DNA of 64,000 nt from Rhabdophis nuchalis (lineage: Eukaryota; Chordata; Lepidosauria; Squamata; Natricidae). The translations under genes and the position numbers were made by a program. Shown one piece after another: positions 31,190-43,905 of this stretch. The stretch covers positions 160,629,503-160,693,502 of the forward strand of contig CM077645.1 in the NCBI GenBank assembly GCA_039707465.1. Direction: 5' to 3'. Numbering within the stretch: the stretch's first letter is position 1; every line of letters begins with the position of its first letter. The notes under the pieces are model-generated. The model saw only the letters and a list, made by a program, of their open reading frames with translations. It did not search any database and was not told where the DNA came from.

Positions 31190-31836
31190 GAATGCAGTGG
31201 CTCAGTGGCTAAGACAGAGCTTGTCGATCAGAAAGGTCAGCAGTTCGGTGGTTCAAATCCCTAGTGCCGCATAACGAAGTGAGCTCCCATTACTTGTCCC
31301 AGCTTCTGCCAACCTAGAGTTCGACCTACTCCCCGAACTTCGTACTATCATGGACCTTCCCCTCTTTCGCCGTTCACTTAAAACATACTTTTTTCAGCAA
31401 GCTGGTCTTGCCTAATCGTTAGATTTTATTGTTATATAGCTTCTGCCAAATATGTAAATGGACGTTGGGTTTTTAGTGGGAATTTTAGCGCAGGTTCTTA
31501 TTTAATTCTTTTTTATCTATTTATTGTACTGTTTTATTATTTGTTGTTTTAATCTCCTGTGCACCGCCCTGGGTCCATTTTGATGGAGAAGGCACGGTAT
31601 ATAAATCGAATAAAATCGAAAGCATGTAAAAAATGTAAGTAGAAAAATAGGGACCATCTTTGGTGGGAAGGTGACAGCGTTCTGTGCTCCTTTGGCATTT
31701 AGTCATGCCAACCACATGACCATGGAGACGACTTCGGACAGCGCTGGTTCTTCGGCTTTGAAACAGAGATGAGCACCACCCCCTAGAGTCAGGAATGACT
31801 AGTACATATGTGTGAAGGGAACCTTTACTTTTTAAA
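31190..31836 (+). mobile_element. Sauria-type SINE split by a LINE fragment
   Basis: The tRNA-like head (CAGTGGCTCAGTGGCTAAG, B box GGTTCAAATCCC) runs to about 31,324. The body resumes at 31,620 (AGCATGTAAAAAATG) and ends GGGAACCTTTACTTTT. The interruption is a LINE 3' end. The uninterrupted SINE at 1584-1945 shows the two halves belong together. Confidence 0.85.
31325..31619 (+). mobile_element. CR1/L2-group LINE 3' end nested in a SINE
   Basis: Begins within the last codons of the LINE protein (LPELRTIMDLPLFRRSLKTYF-like translation, interrupted pattern). The 3' UTR ends with ACCGCCC (31563-31569), an inner hairpin TCCAT/ATGGA and a short AATCGA tail. A shared TCGA marks both junctions. 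It is an older, more diverged subfamily member. Confidence 0.8.
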
Positions 31837-32163
31837 GAAGAAATGTAGCACAGCTCCTGGAAAAAATGCAAGTGCTCCTCTAATCCCTACTCCAGGGACA
31901 TAACAAGACACCCAACCGGGCCTTTGCCCTACATCCTCTGATTTTAAGGCACAACTAGTTTCAATTATCCTTCATTTTGGCCACTTTCATTCTCTATCAC
32001 TTAGTTGCTATTTCAGTGGCCTCTGAAATGAAGAGTCAACTGTCCCTGTATCCATGGTAAACAACACTCAGTTGCCATTAGAAATAATGACATCTCAATG
32101 AATTCCCCCTTAAATATAATTTTACATTTCTACAGAATACATTTTTCAAATGTTATTTCAGAA
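31837..32163. other. Unique non-coding DNA
   Basis: Nothing recognised. Confidence 0.6.
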
Positions 32164-32246
32164 CAGAGGTCGCCAGCATAGCTGGCTGAGGAATTCTGGG
32201 AGTTGAAGTCCACAAGTCTTAAGGTTGCCAAGTTTGAAGACCTCTG
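32164..32246. mobile_element. hAT-type MITE remnant (family A related)
   Basis: Ends CAGAGGTCGCCAGC and GACCTCTG with the family core AGGAATTCTGGGAGTTGAAG and CCACAAGTCTTAA. The left arm interior is missing. The target duplication is not clear. Confidence 0.65.
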
Positions 32247-33922
32247 TGTTCAACTGTGCCTGCAGTTGAAGAAACACAGACTTCTGATTCAGAAACCTGA
32301 GGAAAAAAATTCTGGCTTTCAAAAAAAACAAAACCCAAAGAGGTCCTCCTAAATGTGACTTGTAATTTGTGTATTGAATCATTATATTATACCAATATCC
32401 CACTTTTCAGAAAGGAAGTGGTATTCTTCCACTCAGGGAACCTCTGTGACCGAAGGTGGTTGAAAACCCAGGTCTCCCTTTTCATAACTAACACCTCAAC
32501 TGCTGCACCACATTGTTTCTTATGTTAAATTTAAATGTAATTAACATAAATTTACAAACATTTAACACTAATCTACAGTGTTAAAACCTTTAGTTGGAAA
32601 TCTATCACATTGTACCTAAATATAGCCTAGGTTAATGAGTAGATTTTAAAGGGCCTATTGGAACGATCTCAAATTAAGTACAGTCATAACAGTGGAAAAC
32701 ATTTTAGTGATGACAGGAAAGAAATTAAAGTTTTACAAAAGTAAATTGCTCAGACACATTTCTACATGTACGCTTAGAATTAGATCCCATTGTGTTCAGT
32801 GAAGCTGAGTGCAAGAATGAGAACCCACAGAAGATATGGATTTTGATAGAACATTCATTTGGTAGAACATAGAATATCCAAGTAGAACATTCCTTCAAAG
32901 CAACACCCAGCCCTGTTTCCATTTAGTGAACCAGAAGTGTTACAAGACTTTGTTCAGCGATAGTAAATTTTGTGCCAGCTCAGGATCCACTGTTTGAAGG
33001 AGCATGACATGATTAAAACAGGACAATCCTGCTTCAACCTGTTATGGTGATAGTATGGCATAAGGCACTTTGCATATAGCATACTTTTACAAGAAAAACC
33101 ACCTCACAACCTGCCCAGTCCTATTAAAAATAACCTATCATTTTATTGCAAAGAACAAAAGCAAGCATTGCAACTTACACTTAGTAGAGGGGGGAAAAGG
33201 TATTAATAGCATAAACTGTTTATTTTCAACGGAAATGGATGACGTGCAGGCAGAGCCTATCCTAATTCAGACAATCAACATTCTGATTCTGCAAAACAAA
33301 CATACAGGCAAACCCAGTAGAAGCCATCTACTGACTGGTCCCATCTGAAGTGCCATCAAGAAAAGGAACCATCATAGATCAGATGCAGATTCTTTAGGGG
33401 CTGGACAAATATACTCCTGGAGAATAGTTTTAGTTATCTGGAGCTTGACTATAACTGTGCCAAATTAGTTTATGTCTTAAATGTATTGATATTATTTAAA
33501 TAGAATCTAGGCAAAACAGGTGGGCAAATAATCTAAATCAGGATTACACAATACAGATGAAGTAGGTGGTTTTTTTTGGGGGGGGGGTCATTTTATAACC
33601 TCATGAACTAATCCAACTCTGGAACTGAAATTCAAGCCAGCTTCTGTGACTAATAACTACTCAGAAGAGTGATGCTTCAGCTGGACCACCATATAAGAAA
33701 AAGAAGAAAAAAGATTAGATCTTCTCCCTGTGTAGATTGGTTGAGACTGAGGTTGTCCATAGTTCTATTTCATTGATTAAATTTAGACATATTTCACATA
33801 TTTACTAATTTCACTCTTTTATTGCTTGCGATGCTTCATTCTGCACTGGACTTAAATTCTTTTTATGCAAATTTTTTTCTCTGCTTGAAAAATTACACAT
33901 TCTTTCTACTGTACGCTCCACC
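32247..33922. other. Unique AT-rich non-coding DNA
   Basis: Only a T run followed by a G run at about 33,571-33,588. No gene seen. Confidence 0.6.
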
Positions 33923-34122
33923 CAGGGGTGGATTCCAGCAGAGGCTGCTGCTGGTTTGCTCAGGGACATGCCCTGCATTGCTTTGCACACACACACAGGC
34001 GTGCGCAGTACAACTAAAATTGCTCTGCGCATGTTCAGAAGCAAAAACCAACCAGCGACCCAGGCTGCCAAACTACTACCAGTTCAGCCGAACCGGGCCG
34101 AACTGGTAGGAACCCACCACTG
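33923..34122. mobile_element. hAT-type MITE (family B)
   Basis: Ends CAGGGGTGGATTCCAGC and AGGAACCCACCACTG. Flanks GCTCCACC (33915-33922) and GCTCCATC (34123-34130). Related to 5728-6009 (CGCGCATGT-type core). Confidence 0.85.
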
Positions 34123-34186
34123 GCTCCATCCCGCTCAAACATGGACAAAGTTGAAAACATTCTGGAAGTTAAATTTTCAACATCAT

Positions 34187-34189
<3 letters not shown>

Positions 34190-34266
<77 letters not shown>

Positions 34267-34782
34267 TTAATAATAATAAAATTTAATTCGTAGACCGCTC
34301 CCTCTCCCCGAAGGGACTCAGAGCGGTGCACAGGGAAATTAAAACATACAAACATAAATACATCATAAATATATATAAAAGCAGATTAAACAATTTATCC
34401 CTGCGCTAAAACCCAAAATACTAAAAACTAAACCCCTTAAAAACCCAATTAAAACAATTTTAAATGTTCAGACTGAGAGGCTGGAAGGTAGGTTAGGCCA
34501 GGCTGGCCTGTTGGAATAGATAAGTCTAGAGCTTTTGTCGGAAGGCGCGGAGGTCCGTGGTTGTCCTGAGGTCGGGGGGTAGGTCGTTCCATAGAGCTGG
34601 GCCCGCCATAGAGAAGGCCCTTCCCCTGGGCGTCGCCTGCTGGCATTGCCTGGTGGACGGCACCGGGAGAAGTCCCTCTCTGTGGGAGCAAATCGGTCGG
34701 AGGGATGTATGGGGCAGGATGCGATCTCGCAGATAGCTAGGTCCCGTGCCATGGAGCGCTTTAAAGATGGTAGTCAGCGCCA
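34190..34782 (-). mobile_element. CR1/L2-group LINE 3' end with long (AAT)n tail
   Basis: Minus strand: a C-terminal frame 34,783-34,526 (TIFKALHGTGPSYLRDR, GPALWNDLPPDLRTTTDLR) with a stop soon after, a 3' UTR with outer stem ACCGCTC/GAGCGGT and a UUCG-type inner loop (34,289-34,330), then a pure (AAT)n tail at 34,190-34,266 of unusual length. Same subfamily as the intact LINE at 20,696 and the fragment at 47,540. Confidence 0.9.
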
Positions 34783-35080
34783 TTAATCTTGTTTCCTGTT
34801 AAAATTCAAGTTTATTTATCATCTCTAACACCCTTTATGTGCCAGGCTTCTACTACAACCTAGACTGAAAAAGTTAATCCCCAAACTAAATTTTTCAATA
34901 TTCGTATGAGTGAGATTTATTAAGAAAAAGGATAAAGTAATCACACTGGAATTCAATCTCATACTTTCCTTTCAAATAAAAAAAACCCCTGCTAGGCTGG
35001 ATAGAAGAGTTCTGCTGTATTTACTGAATGATTTCCATGTAAAGGGAAGTAGATCTTTCTCATGGGTAGACTATATGTGG
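34783..35080. other. Unique non-coding DNA
   Basis: Nothing recognised. Confidence 0.6.
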
Positions 35081-35453
35081 CAGTGATGGCTAACCTTTTT
35101 TGGCTCACGTGCTAAAAGCAGGGGGAGCACAGGGGGTTCATGCATGGGTGTGCCACACCCATAATGCTATGTGCGCGACCCCCTGTTTTTGGCGCTCTTT
35201 TTTCACCCTCCCCAGGCTCCAGAGGCTTTCTAGGAGCCTGGGGAGGGTGAAAACAGCCTCCCCTCCCCACCGTCATAGGCTTCAGGAGTTCCCTGAAGCC
35301 TCCAGAGGGCGAAAAACAGCCTCAAAAGAAGGCCTAAATGAGCTGGCCAGCACACAGATGTGTGCTGGAGCTGACAGGGCAACGTCTCCCGTATCCTAAG
35401 AAATGGTTCTGTGTGCCACCTGTGGCACCCGTGCCATAGGTTTGCCATCATGG
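35081..35453. mobile_element. hAT-type MITE (family C)
   Basis: Opposite orientation to 5206-5579. Starts CAGTGATGGCTAACC and ends TAGGTTTGCCATCATGG. Perfect 8 bp flanks ATATGTGG (35073-35080 and 35454-35461). Confidence 0.93.
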
Positions 35454-35461
35454 ATATGTGG

Positions 35462-36075
35462 TGTATGTCCTGCAAACAGCTACTACTTTGATTGGGAGCC
35501 ACCCAGAGTTTGGGCAGCTATATAATCTAATAACTTCATGGACATGTTCATACAGCTTTTTAGTAATACTATAGAAATAATTTACCACTGCTTTCGTCTG
35601 GCCAGATGTTTGTTTTTTTTACTTCTTCATATAGCATTTCCTATAAGACTAGCATGTTCTTGTTGATATGTTGGAGGACACTGTCATTTAGGAATGCCAG
35701 ATGTAAATCTTACAAGATGAGTTTCTAATTCACATTCATTATAGAAAACCTTTCCATAGCAGCAGTAGGCCTTTCAAAAAACTCTTATGGGTTGCATGGA
35801 GTGAAACAATCATAAAAATGATCACAGTAAAGCATTTTTCATTCTGTGCTGGATACATATACTAGTCCATAAAATCCCCACCCCCCAGCCAAATGATTTC
35901 TTAGTGTCCATTACCGCACTGAACAAAAAGCAGTGCTAATATAACCCACAGACAAAATCTAAAGTTATTTTTTATAGATTGTGTTAACTTTTGCTAATTC
36001 TGTTCTATGCTTTCGTTATTTCTCAGATGGAATCATCAACGCTGTTAGCTCTAGTTTAATTTTCTGCATGTGCGT
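35462..36075. other. Unique AT-rich non-coding DNA
   Basis: Nothing recognised. Confidence 0.6.
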
Positions 36076-36363
36076 CAGAGGTGGTATTCAGCAGGTTCTG
36101 ACCAGTTCTGGAGAACCGGTAGAAGAAATTTTGAGTAGTTTGGAGAACTGGTAAATACCATCTCTGACTGGCCCCGCCCTCATCTATTCTCTGCCTCCCG
36201 AGTCTCAGTTGATTGGGAGGGAATGAGGATTTTGCAGTAACCTTCCCCTGGAGTGGGGAGGGAATGGTGATTTTTACAGTATCCTTCCCCTGCCACGTCC
36301 ACCAAGCCACACCACACCCACCAAGCCAGAACCAGTAGTAAAAAAATTTGAATCCCACCACTG
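36076..36363. mobile_element. hAT-type MITE (family B)
   Basis: Same element as 2366-2640 in opposite orientation: CAGAGGTGGTATTCAGCAGG to GAATCCCACCACTG. Flanks ATGTGCGT (36068-36075) and ATGTACAT (36364-36371). Confidence 0.82.
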
Positions 36364-36700
36364 ATGTACATTGCTTATCCTTGCCTTTTAAAAAAAGAAC
36401 AACTAATGAGATTCTGAAAGAAATACTTAGCTGGATTCATGCCTTCACTATAAAAAGTACTTTCTTCAGAAATATTATTTCTGGTAGCTTAAGAATTAAA
36501 GAAACTGCATGCACACACACATACACACTCACGCACAGAGCATTGCATGCTTAAATCACATGGAAGCATAATCTAATATTCATACCTAGAATATTGGTAC
36601 AAAATTAATAAGGTGGCTCTAAAGCAGATGAATGACCCTCCATATACAGAGGGCAAGAGCTCAAACATGAATGCATATGTATAGCTGTACTTCTCAAAAT

Positions 36701-36732
36701 GCATGAAAGCAAGTGATTTCTTGCTTTCATGC
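36701..36732. repeat. Perfect 13 bp hairpin
   Basis: GCATGAAAGCAAG (36,701-36,713), a 6 base loop, then CTTGCTTTCATGC (36,720-36,732). Flanked by AT-rich DNA, with no T-run or gene nearby. Confidence 0.8.
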
Positions 36733-37026
36733 AATTTAGAAGAATAGAAAAATGAACTCTGTTCAAAGAGCTATACGATAAACAACAATTAGAGTTGGGA
36801 GAATACAAAAGGAAAAAAATGTGGGGAAAATCTAAATAGAAACAAATTTGAATGACTTTTTCCCTGCATTTCAGCTTCTTTGCCATCATTTTCCATTCCT
36901 AGCTGAAGGATGGTACTGCTATTCAAAAACAGATTCCTTTTGACCAAGCAAAATTTAATCTGTTTTTGATTATCTTATTGTGTTTTATCAGTTTGGCACT
37001 TTATAGTTCTTACTGTGGCTTTTGAT

Positions 37027-37393
37027 CAGTGGTGGGTTTCAAATTTTTTAGAACCTACTCTGTAGGTGTGGCCTATTTTGTGGGCGTGGCTTGGCAGTCA
37101 TGTGACAGGGTGGGAGTGGCCACCTTTTAAAATGTGGTGAAACTCATTTAACAACGCTCTTGCTTAGCAACCAAAATTTTGGACTCAATTGTGATGATAA
37201 ATTCTTTCTTTCTTTCTTTCTTTTTTTATTCCTTCCTTCCTTCCTTTCCTTTCCTTTCCTTCCCATTGGGTCACTGGCAGCGGCGGGCCAGATTTACTTC
37301 CAGGTACGCCGGTGGAACCCCCTATCACCAGTTCTCTAAATTTCACCAACCGGCTCTCGCGAGTAGGTGCGAGCCTGCAGAAACCCACCACTG
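37027..37393. mobile_element. hAT-type MITE (family B, large) with internal microsatellite
   Basis: Ends CAGTGGTGGGTTTCAAA and AGAAACCCACCACTG with perfect 8 bp flanks CTTTTGAT (37019-37026, 37394-37401). The interior includes a stretch (37,140-37,195) resembling the TIR element at 61,700 (CATTTAACAAC, CTTAGCAACC) and a (TTTC)n/(TTCC)n tract at 37,202-37,262. Confidence 0.92.
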
Positions 37394-37401
37394 CTTTTGA
37401 T

Positions 37402-38409
<1,008 letters not shown>

Positions 38410-39744
38410 TCTGCAAAAGGTTGTACCAGATCTGACTTTAAATCAATTTACCCAACCTGTGGTGAACTTCAGAAATGTTGAAATAGACTCAGGAAAAAAA
38501 ACCCAAAAGAGGTGCTTTCACTTTAAATTCCAAGCATTATAATCCTATACACAAGAGGGCATTCTGTTGAAAACTGTTGCAAAATAGCAATACAGTCTAT
38601 TTTAGGGTATATTTTCTAATTCATTCGTAATCTTAAAAGAATTCAAAGAGACGTCAAAAAGAATCTCTCTTGGCCGTAAAGCAGCTTCAAATTGAATCAA
38701 AATGACATACAATTAAAATGCAATCAGTCTCTTATTTTTTAAAAAAGGTTTCTCTTTCATTATTAGCTTCCTTAATAGAACATTGCCAGAAAGATATGCA
38801 ATTCTCAATGAAGCTTCAAGCTGTAAGTCCTAAACATGGTTATCAGCAAGAATCCCAGCAAGATTTCTGGAGCAAAGTGTGACCCACATTTTAAAATTCA
38901 ACAATTTGTTTTTAAAAGATCTGTTTTTGTGCAAATGCTAACACGATTTGTTTTATAGCATGCAATTGTTACCCAATTCTTATTATATTTCAGTCATGGC
39001 GTCAGCAATAAACAATAATAGGATTGTGAACTATTGCTCTTCCTAATAAAATTATGTTTCTTCCCTACATTATAAATCTAATACCTATTATATAAGCATC
39101 CATAAAGATATATCATTGACATTACCTTTTTAATATAATTATGGCACTACACCTCTCAACAGTAAATATCCAGATTTATTTGTACATATTAACTTTGACT
39201 AAGATTAGATCATGAGTTAGTAGAAGGTAAAGATTGAAAGTATTATTAATTCTAATTTGACTATCTTTTTATCCACTTGTCAAATATTTGTTCTTCTTTT
39301 AGAGTAGTTTGTTTTTTCTATTTAAAATATTCAGTCAGAATTCTTCAATCATTTTAAGACTAAGCTTGGAAGTGAAGAATTTTGGCAAAAGAATAGTACA
39401 ACCAATGTTATGGCTAACAATTTCTCCTTAAGTCCAGTTGATTCACCAAAGTAAATACTTTCTACACTCTGATTGCCTGATTTTGTGGACCTTGCAAGAA
39501 ATCATATAAAGCTCTTTTGCTTGCTTGCAAAGAACTATCATATCAAGTGACAGATTAGCTGAACGTGAATATCTGAAAAGATAAGCAGCTGGGCTATTCT
39601 CATTTCAGTCTCAGTAATTTAAATGCAAGGAAGCTTTACTTAATTCTCCATTACTAGAAAAATTGTTTGAACTGTCCATTTAAGATAGGATCCAAAGTCA
39701 CTTGACACACTGAGTCCTCAAGACAATCAATAGAGCCCATAGAT

Positions 39745-39746
<2 letters not shown>
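38410..39746. other. Unique AT-rich non-coding DNA
   Basis: Nothing recognised. Confidence 0.6.
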
Positions 39747-39776
<30 letters not shown>

Positions 39777-39804
39777 CATACATACATACATACATACATA
39801 CATA
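39747..39804. repeat. (CATA)n microsatellite
   Basis: About 14 tetranucleotides, directly left of the inverted-repeat cluster. Confidence 0.97.
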
Positions 39805-39935
39805 CTTGTGTCACAACACCTTGTTAAGCTCCAATTAAGGGAGGAAGCATACTGCTTTCCTTTTCTGCATTTCGGCTCATCACCAGAGATCACCTAGACA
39901 GAAAGCTATTAGTTCCGTTGTGTACTTTTTTTATA

Positions 39936-40039
39936 TGTGTGTTAGGTTTTTGAGCTGATCAATAAATAAATCAGATTGAAATAGATCTATCCTAGTCTCC
40001 CTGATTTATTTATTGATCAGCTCAAAAACCTAACACACA
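39936..40039. repeat. Perfect 39 bp inverted repeat
   Basis: The left arm 39,936-39,974 (TGTGTGTTAGG...AATCAG) and right arm 40,001-40,039 (CTGATT...CCTAACACACA) are exact complements around a 26 base loop. Confidence 0.88.
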
Positions 40040-40434
40040 CACACACATATATGCTTGTGTCACAACACCCTGGTAAGCCCCAACTAAGGGAGGAAGCATA
40101 CTGAATTCCTTTTCTGTCTTTCAGCTCATCACCAGAGACCATCTAGACAGAAAGCTATTAGTTTAATTGTGTCTTTTTTTTACACGTGTGTTAGGTTTTG
40201 AACTGATAAATAAATAAATGTGACACAAGCATATACTTATTCCTCTGTCTCAGCTGATCAGGAGGAGAACCTGGTGGCTTAGTGGCTAAAACATCTGCCT
40301 AACATGTAATACAGCCCCGGTTCAAATCCCAGTAAGGGGTATGGCTAGCTGATGAGAGCTAAATAGCTCGAAATAGATCTATCCTAGTCTCCCTTGTTTA
40401 TTTATTTATCAACTCAAATCCTAACATATATATT

Positions 40435-40757
40435 TATAATTGTTTCCACAACACCCTGTTAGGGCCCCAGTTAAGGGAGGAAGCACACTGCTTTTCCTTT
40501 TCTGCCTTTTGGCTCATCACCAGAGACCACCTAGACAGAAAGCCATGAATTCCGTTGTGTAATTTTTTTTTTATATGTGTGTTACGTTTATTGATCAGCT
40601 CAAAAACGTAACACACATATTAAAAAAATTACACAACGGAATTCATGGCTTTCTGTCTAGATGGTCTCTGGTGATGAGCCAAAAGGCAGAAAAGGAAAAG
40701 CAGTGTGCTTACTCCCTTAATTGGGGCCCTAACAGGGTGTTGTGGAAACAATTATAT
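40435..40757. repeat. Long near-perfect palindrome, about 154 bp arms
   Basis: The left arm 40,435-40,589 and right arm 40,604-40,757 are complementary with few mismatches, around a 14 base loop (40,590-40,603). Both arms carry the SINE-type block GGGGCCC..GTTA to GAATTCCGTTGTGTAA. Confidence 0.9.
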
Positions 40758-40957
40758 ATAACTATCCTCCTGTCTCAGCTGACAAGAACAGAACCTAGCT
40801 GGCTTAATGGCAAGGCTCTCGCCTGGCATGTAATACAGCCCCAGTTTGAATCCCAGTAAGGGTATGGCTAGCTGATGAGAGCTAATAAGCTCGAAATAGA
40901 TCTATCCTAGTCTCCCTGACTTATTTATTGATCAGCTCAAAAACATAACACACACTC

Positions 40958-41377
40958 ACACATATATATATATATATATATGCAATAATAATTAAGAATA
41001 AAATGAAAATTGATATTCAGACAATTAGGAAAAAAACATATTGCTTACAAAACAATTCCACAGCTGCAACAAAACTATCTTTGCAAGTTTTTTTCTGGAG
41101 AAGCAGCAAAGTTGGAATCCGGTCCTCTACAGCAGATGTTCTATGGCGCTATAGAACAAAAGATCACGGCACTGATTGAACTACACATTGTGAAAGAGAT
41201 ACAATAGTTGTTTAGGCTGTAGGATGAATAGTGACATTCCAAAATCTTGAGATTTGGAGTTTCACAGTTATTTGCATGCAATAGTAACAAGAATTCACAA
41301 GGAGTGCTTCCCACTACATGTGGAGGGCAGCATTCCCCCTTCCCCGCCCCCCCCCCCCCAATTATCCAACATCTCAA
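40958..41377. other. Unique non-coding DNA with poly-C run
   Basis: (AT)n at about 40,965-40,981 and a C run at about 41,346-41,359. No gene seen. Confidence 0.6.
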
Positions 41378-41610
41378 AAGGGACGTGGTGGCTCCGTGGC
41401 TAAGGCGCTGAGCTTGTTGATCAGAAAGGTCGGCAGCTTAGCGGTTCGAATCCCTAGCACCACATAACAGAGTGAGCTCCTGTTACTTGCCCCTAGCAGT
41501 TCGAAAGCATGTTAAAAAAATCAGTAGAAAAATAGGGACCACTTTGGCGGAAAGATAACTAGTCGGGAACCATTAGCACATATGTGTGAGGGGAATCTTT
41601 ACCTTTACCT
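41378..41610 (+). mobile_element. Sauria-type tRNA-derived SINE with 16 bp target duplication
   Basis: The head GGTGGCTCCGTGGCTAAGG (A box region) and B box GGTTCGAATCCC are clear. The body is shortened by an internal deletion compared with 1584-1945. It ends ACCTTTACCTTT, the BovB-like tail. A perfect 16 bp direct repeat TTATCCAACATCTCAA flanks it (41,362-41,377 and 41,611-41,626), a clear retroposition signature. Confidence 0.95.
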
Positions 41611-41626
41611 TTATCCAACATCTCAA

Positions 41627-42678
41627 TCTTAAAAATCTTTCTAGAGTGACTACCGAGTGATATTCTTGGTTGTTGTTTACCATTACTGGACTTTTGGAAG
41701 GCCTAATGGGACTGTCATTTGGGGGTGGTGTGAAAATGTGCAGCATGGTGTTATTTTGATAGCATCATTTATCCTATTTTATTCATAAACATCTTCATAT
41801 TTTAAACATCCAAAATGCTGTGGCTTTCCCCCAGCTCATGATACAAAGCAGCGGGTATAAAGAAGCTGCTTGCACGAGCTTAATTTTTCTGCAAATGTAT
41901 TAACATGACATAATTAACATGAGTTAATTAACATAAGATAAGCTTAGCAAACTTATTAGCACTTGCAAACAGAGCAGAACTGACAAATATTTCAGTCTAG
42001 TTTTGCAGCTTTAAAGTACCCGTGGCTTTAATGATTTTAACATACCTGAATATTGGGTGGAATTTAAATCTGGCTGAAATCAATGGTTCTTAAGTTAGTC
42101 ATGACATACATGCCCCAGTGATTTAAATGACACCAAGGCATTAAGTTCAATTTAGTCTGGAATAGCTGGTTTTTGTTGTTTTGATTTCAGCACTCATCCA
42201 TGTGGCATTGGGGAGAGGGGATAATTGAGGGTGGAAAAGCCAATAGACTTCATAAAACCTGTGTGGGGCAGATGTACTATTTTTAAAAAAGCCAGCACTG
42301 CCCCAAAATGGACTACAGTTATCAGACATTAAAATCCTATGGGAGGGTTGTTTGATTTTTCAACTAAATGCTTTCAAACCCTTATATTCATTTCCTCAAA
42401 CAAGTGCTTCATAAACTCTTTTTTAAAATTACATTTTATATCAGTTTCCTATAATTTACTCATGAGGTAGTGTTCCTCACAAGAATGTAAGCCAACATTG
42501 ACGTTTAGATAATAACGTTTTTCCACCAAGAGTTGTTCTTGCAAGAAAAGTTTTATGAAACTCCTATGGAAACAAAAGGATTTTGGATTTCAAGTGTGCA
42601 GTATGTAGTTATCTGTTTTGGATTTTTTGTGCAAAGGTTTTTTTTCATATTTCTTAACCAGCGATCTCCCTCAGAAAG

Positions 42679-42680
<2 letters not shown>
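41627..42680. other. Unique AT-rich non-coding DNA
   Basis: Nothing recognised. Confidence 0.6.

Positions 42681-42723
<43 letters not shown>
42681..42723. repeat. (AC)n microsatellite
   Basis: About 21 dinucleotides. Confidence 0.97.
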
Positions 42724-42729
<6 letters not shown>

Positions 42730-43727
42730 ATATAACCATGAAGTCCCAAACCAGACCAAAACCTATATAAAAAGGAAGCTTTAACCTTCGTACTTGTACT
42801 TGATTTGCAAAATTCTTTCTGCTTCTCTCAGACTTAAAAAGAACAAATACATACTAGGAATGGGCCCACACAGGATATAATAGCTTCAACAAACCCCAAT
42901 GAGGTAGCTGCTTTGTTGTGCATTTAATATTTTAAGCTTAATTTATTATAAGCCTAGAACACCAGGTTTTCATCATGGCTGTCATCAGGCTTTCAAAAAC
43001 ATGATAGTTGTGTTAAACATAAGCACCAGACCCCATCAGATAACATAATTCTCAAGAGAAAATGTCATGCATTTCTTTGTTGCGCATGCCATGATTTCTA
43101 AATTTGTGTACTATAAAATCCTGATGCTTTATTGAGAACAAACAAATATACTTGCAGAGTTTCTTGACAGATGTTCTAATGTGCAGTAAGAAGGACGTGC
43201 TGGTTTTGTCCCTGTGATGTCTTTGGGAGAAGGGTCAGATGTCATGCAAACCAGGCACTATAGGTTTAGGAAGGGTTAGGTTTAGCTCCAAATAACCAGC
43301 CAGCATAAGGACTCCCATTTCTGTCCATGGTGTTGCTAGCCTTCTTTAATTATTTTCTATAAGGTTTTTTTCTTAAGGTAGCAGTTTGTCAGCCGTAATC
43401 AAGGAAACGCTCTTCGCCTAAAGGAGGAGACCAAATGTGGCCCTTGGATCTTCAGTGGTTGCTTCTATCCAACACCTTTTGGAAGACAAATGTGTCTGGG
43501 AGCAGCTCAGGGCAACTTTAAACATGGAAAGCTGCTCTGCCTACTTAGATGTTGGATGAGAGGTTTGTATGTATAAGCCTTTCTGTCCTTCTCCCCTTCT
43601 TCCCACCTCCCTGAACCCTGACTAATGTCTTGAAGGGAATCTTTACATGTTTGATTTTCAAGTAGATGGTCCCTAGCTTTAAAAACAGAAGGTGGGGAGG
43701 AAGGAGTTGTGGAGAGAATGTTGATTT
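42724..43727. other. Unique non-coding DNA
   Basis: Nothing recognised as gene or repeat. Around 43,370-43,540 the composition is balanced and repeat-free, and could be conserved non-coding DNA. Confidence 0.55.
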
Positions 43728-43905
43728 TAAGGGGGAGAGAATCCCCAGACTGCTGTGCCTTTTACAGGAGAGGGGGGGGAGAGAGAATGAGAGAGAGAGA
43801 GAAAGAAAGAAAGAATGAAAGAGAGGGGGGGGAAAGAGAGAGAAAGAGAGAGAGAGAGGAGAGAATGAGAAAGAGAAAGAGAGATGGAGGGGGGGGGCAA
43901 ATGGG
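43728..43905. repeat. Purine-rich (GA/GGA/GAAA)n tract
   Basis: Almost only A and G on the + strand from about 43,768 to 43,897, with a run of G at the end. Charged frames on + and Ser/Leu frames on - are artefacts. Confidence 0.85.

Larger units (their letters stand above)
39805..40957. mobile_element. Cluster of SINE copies in direct and inverted orientation
   Basis: A block starting CACAACACC and ending near GTTGTGTA recurs at about 39,811, 40,060 and 40,447 (direct) and at 40,613-40,746 (inverted). It shares GGGAGGAAGCA, CTCATCACCAGAGA and CTAGACAGAAAG. Two tRNA-like heads (40,268-40,340 and 40,792-40,860) carry B boxes GGTTCAAATCC and GTTTGAATCC, followed by GGCTAGCTGATGAGAGCTAA. I read this as several copies of one tRNA-derived SINE that inserted into or recombined with one another. 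The (AC)n/(AT)n runs at 40,032 and 40,962 look like tails. Confidence 0.65.

Noticed and set aside
40792..40860. tRNA gene
   Set aside because: tRNA-like head of a SINE; the same head and body recur at 40,268.
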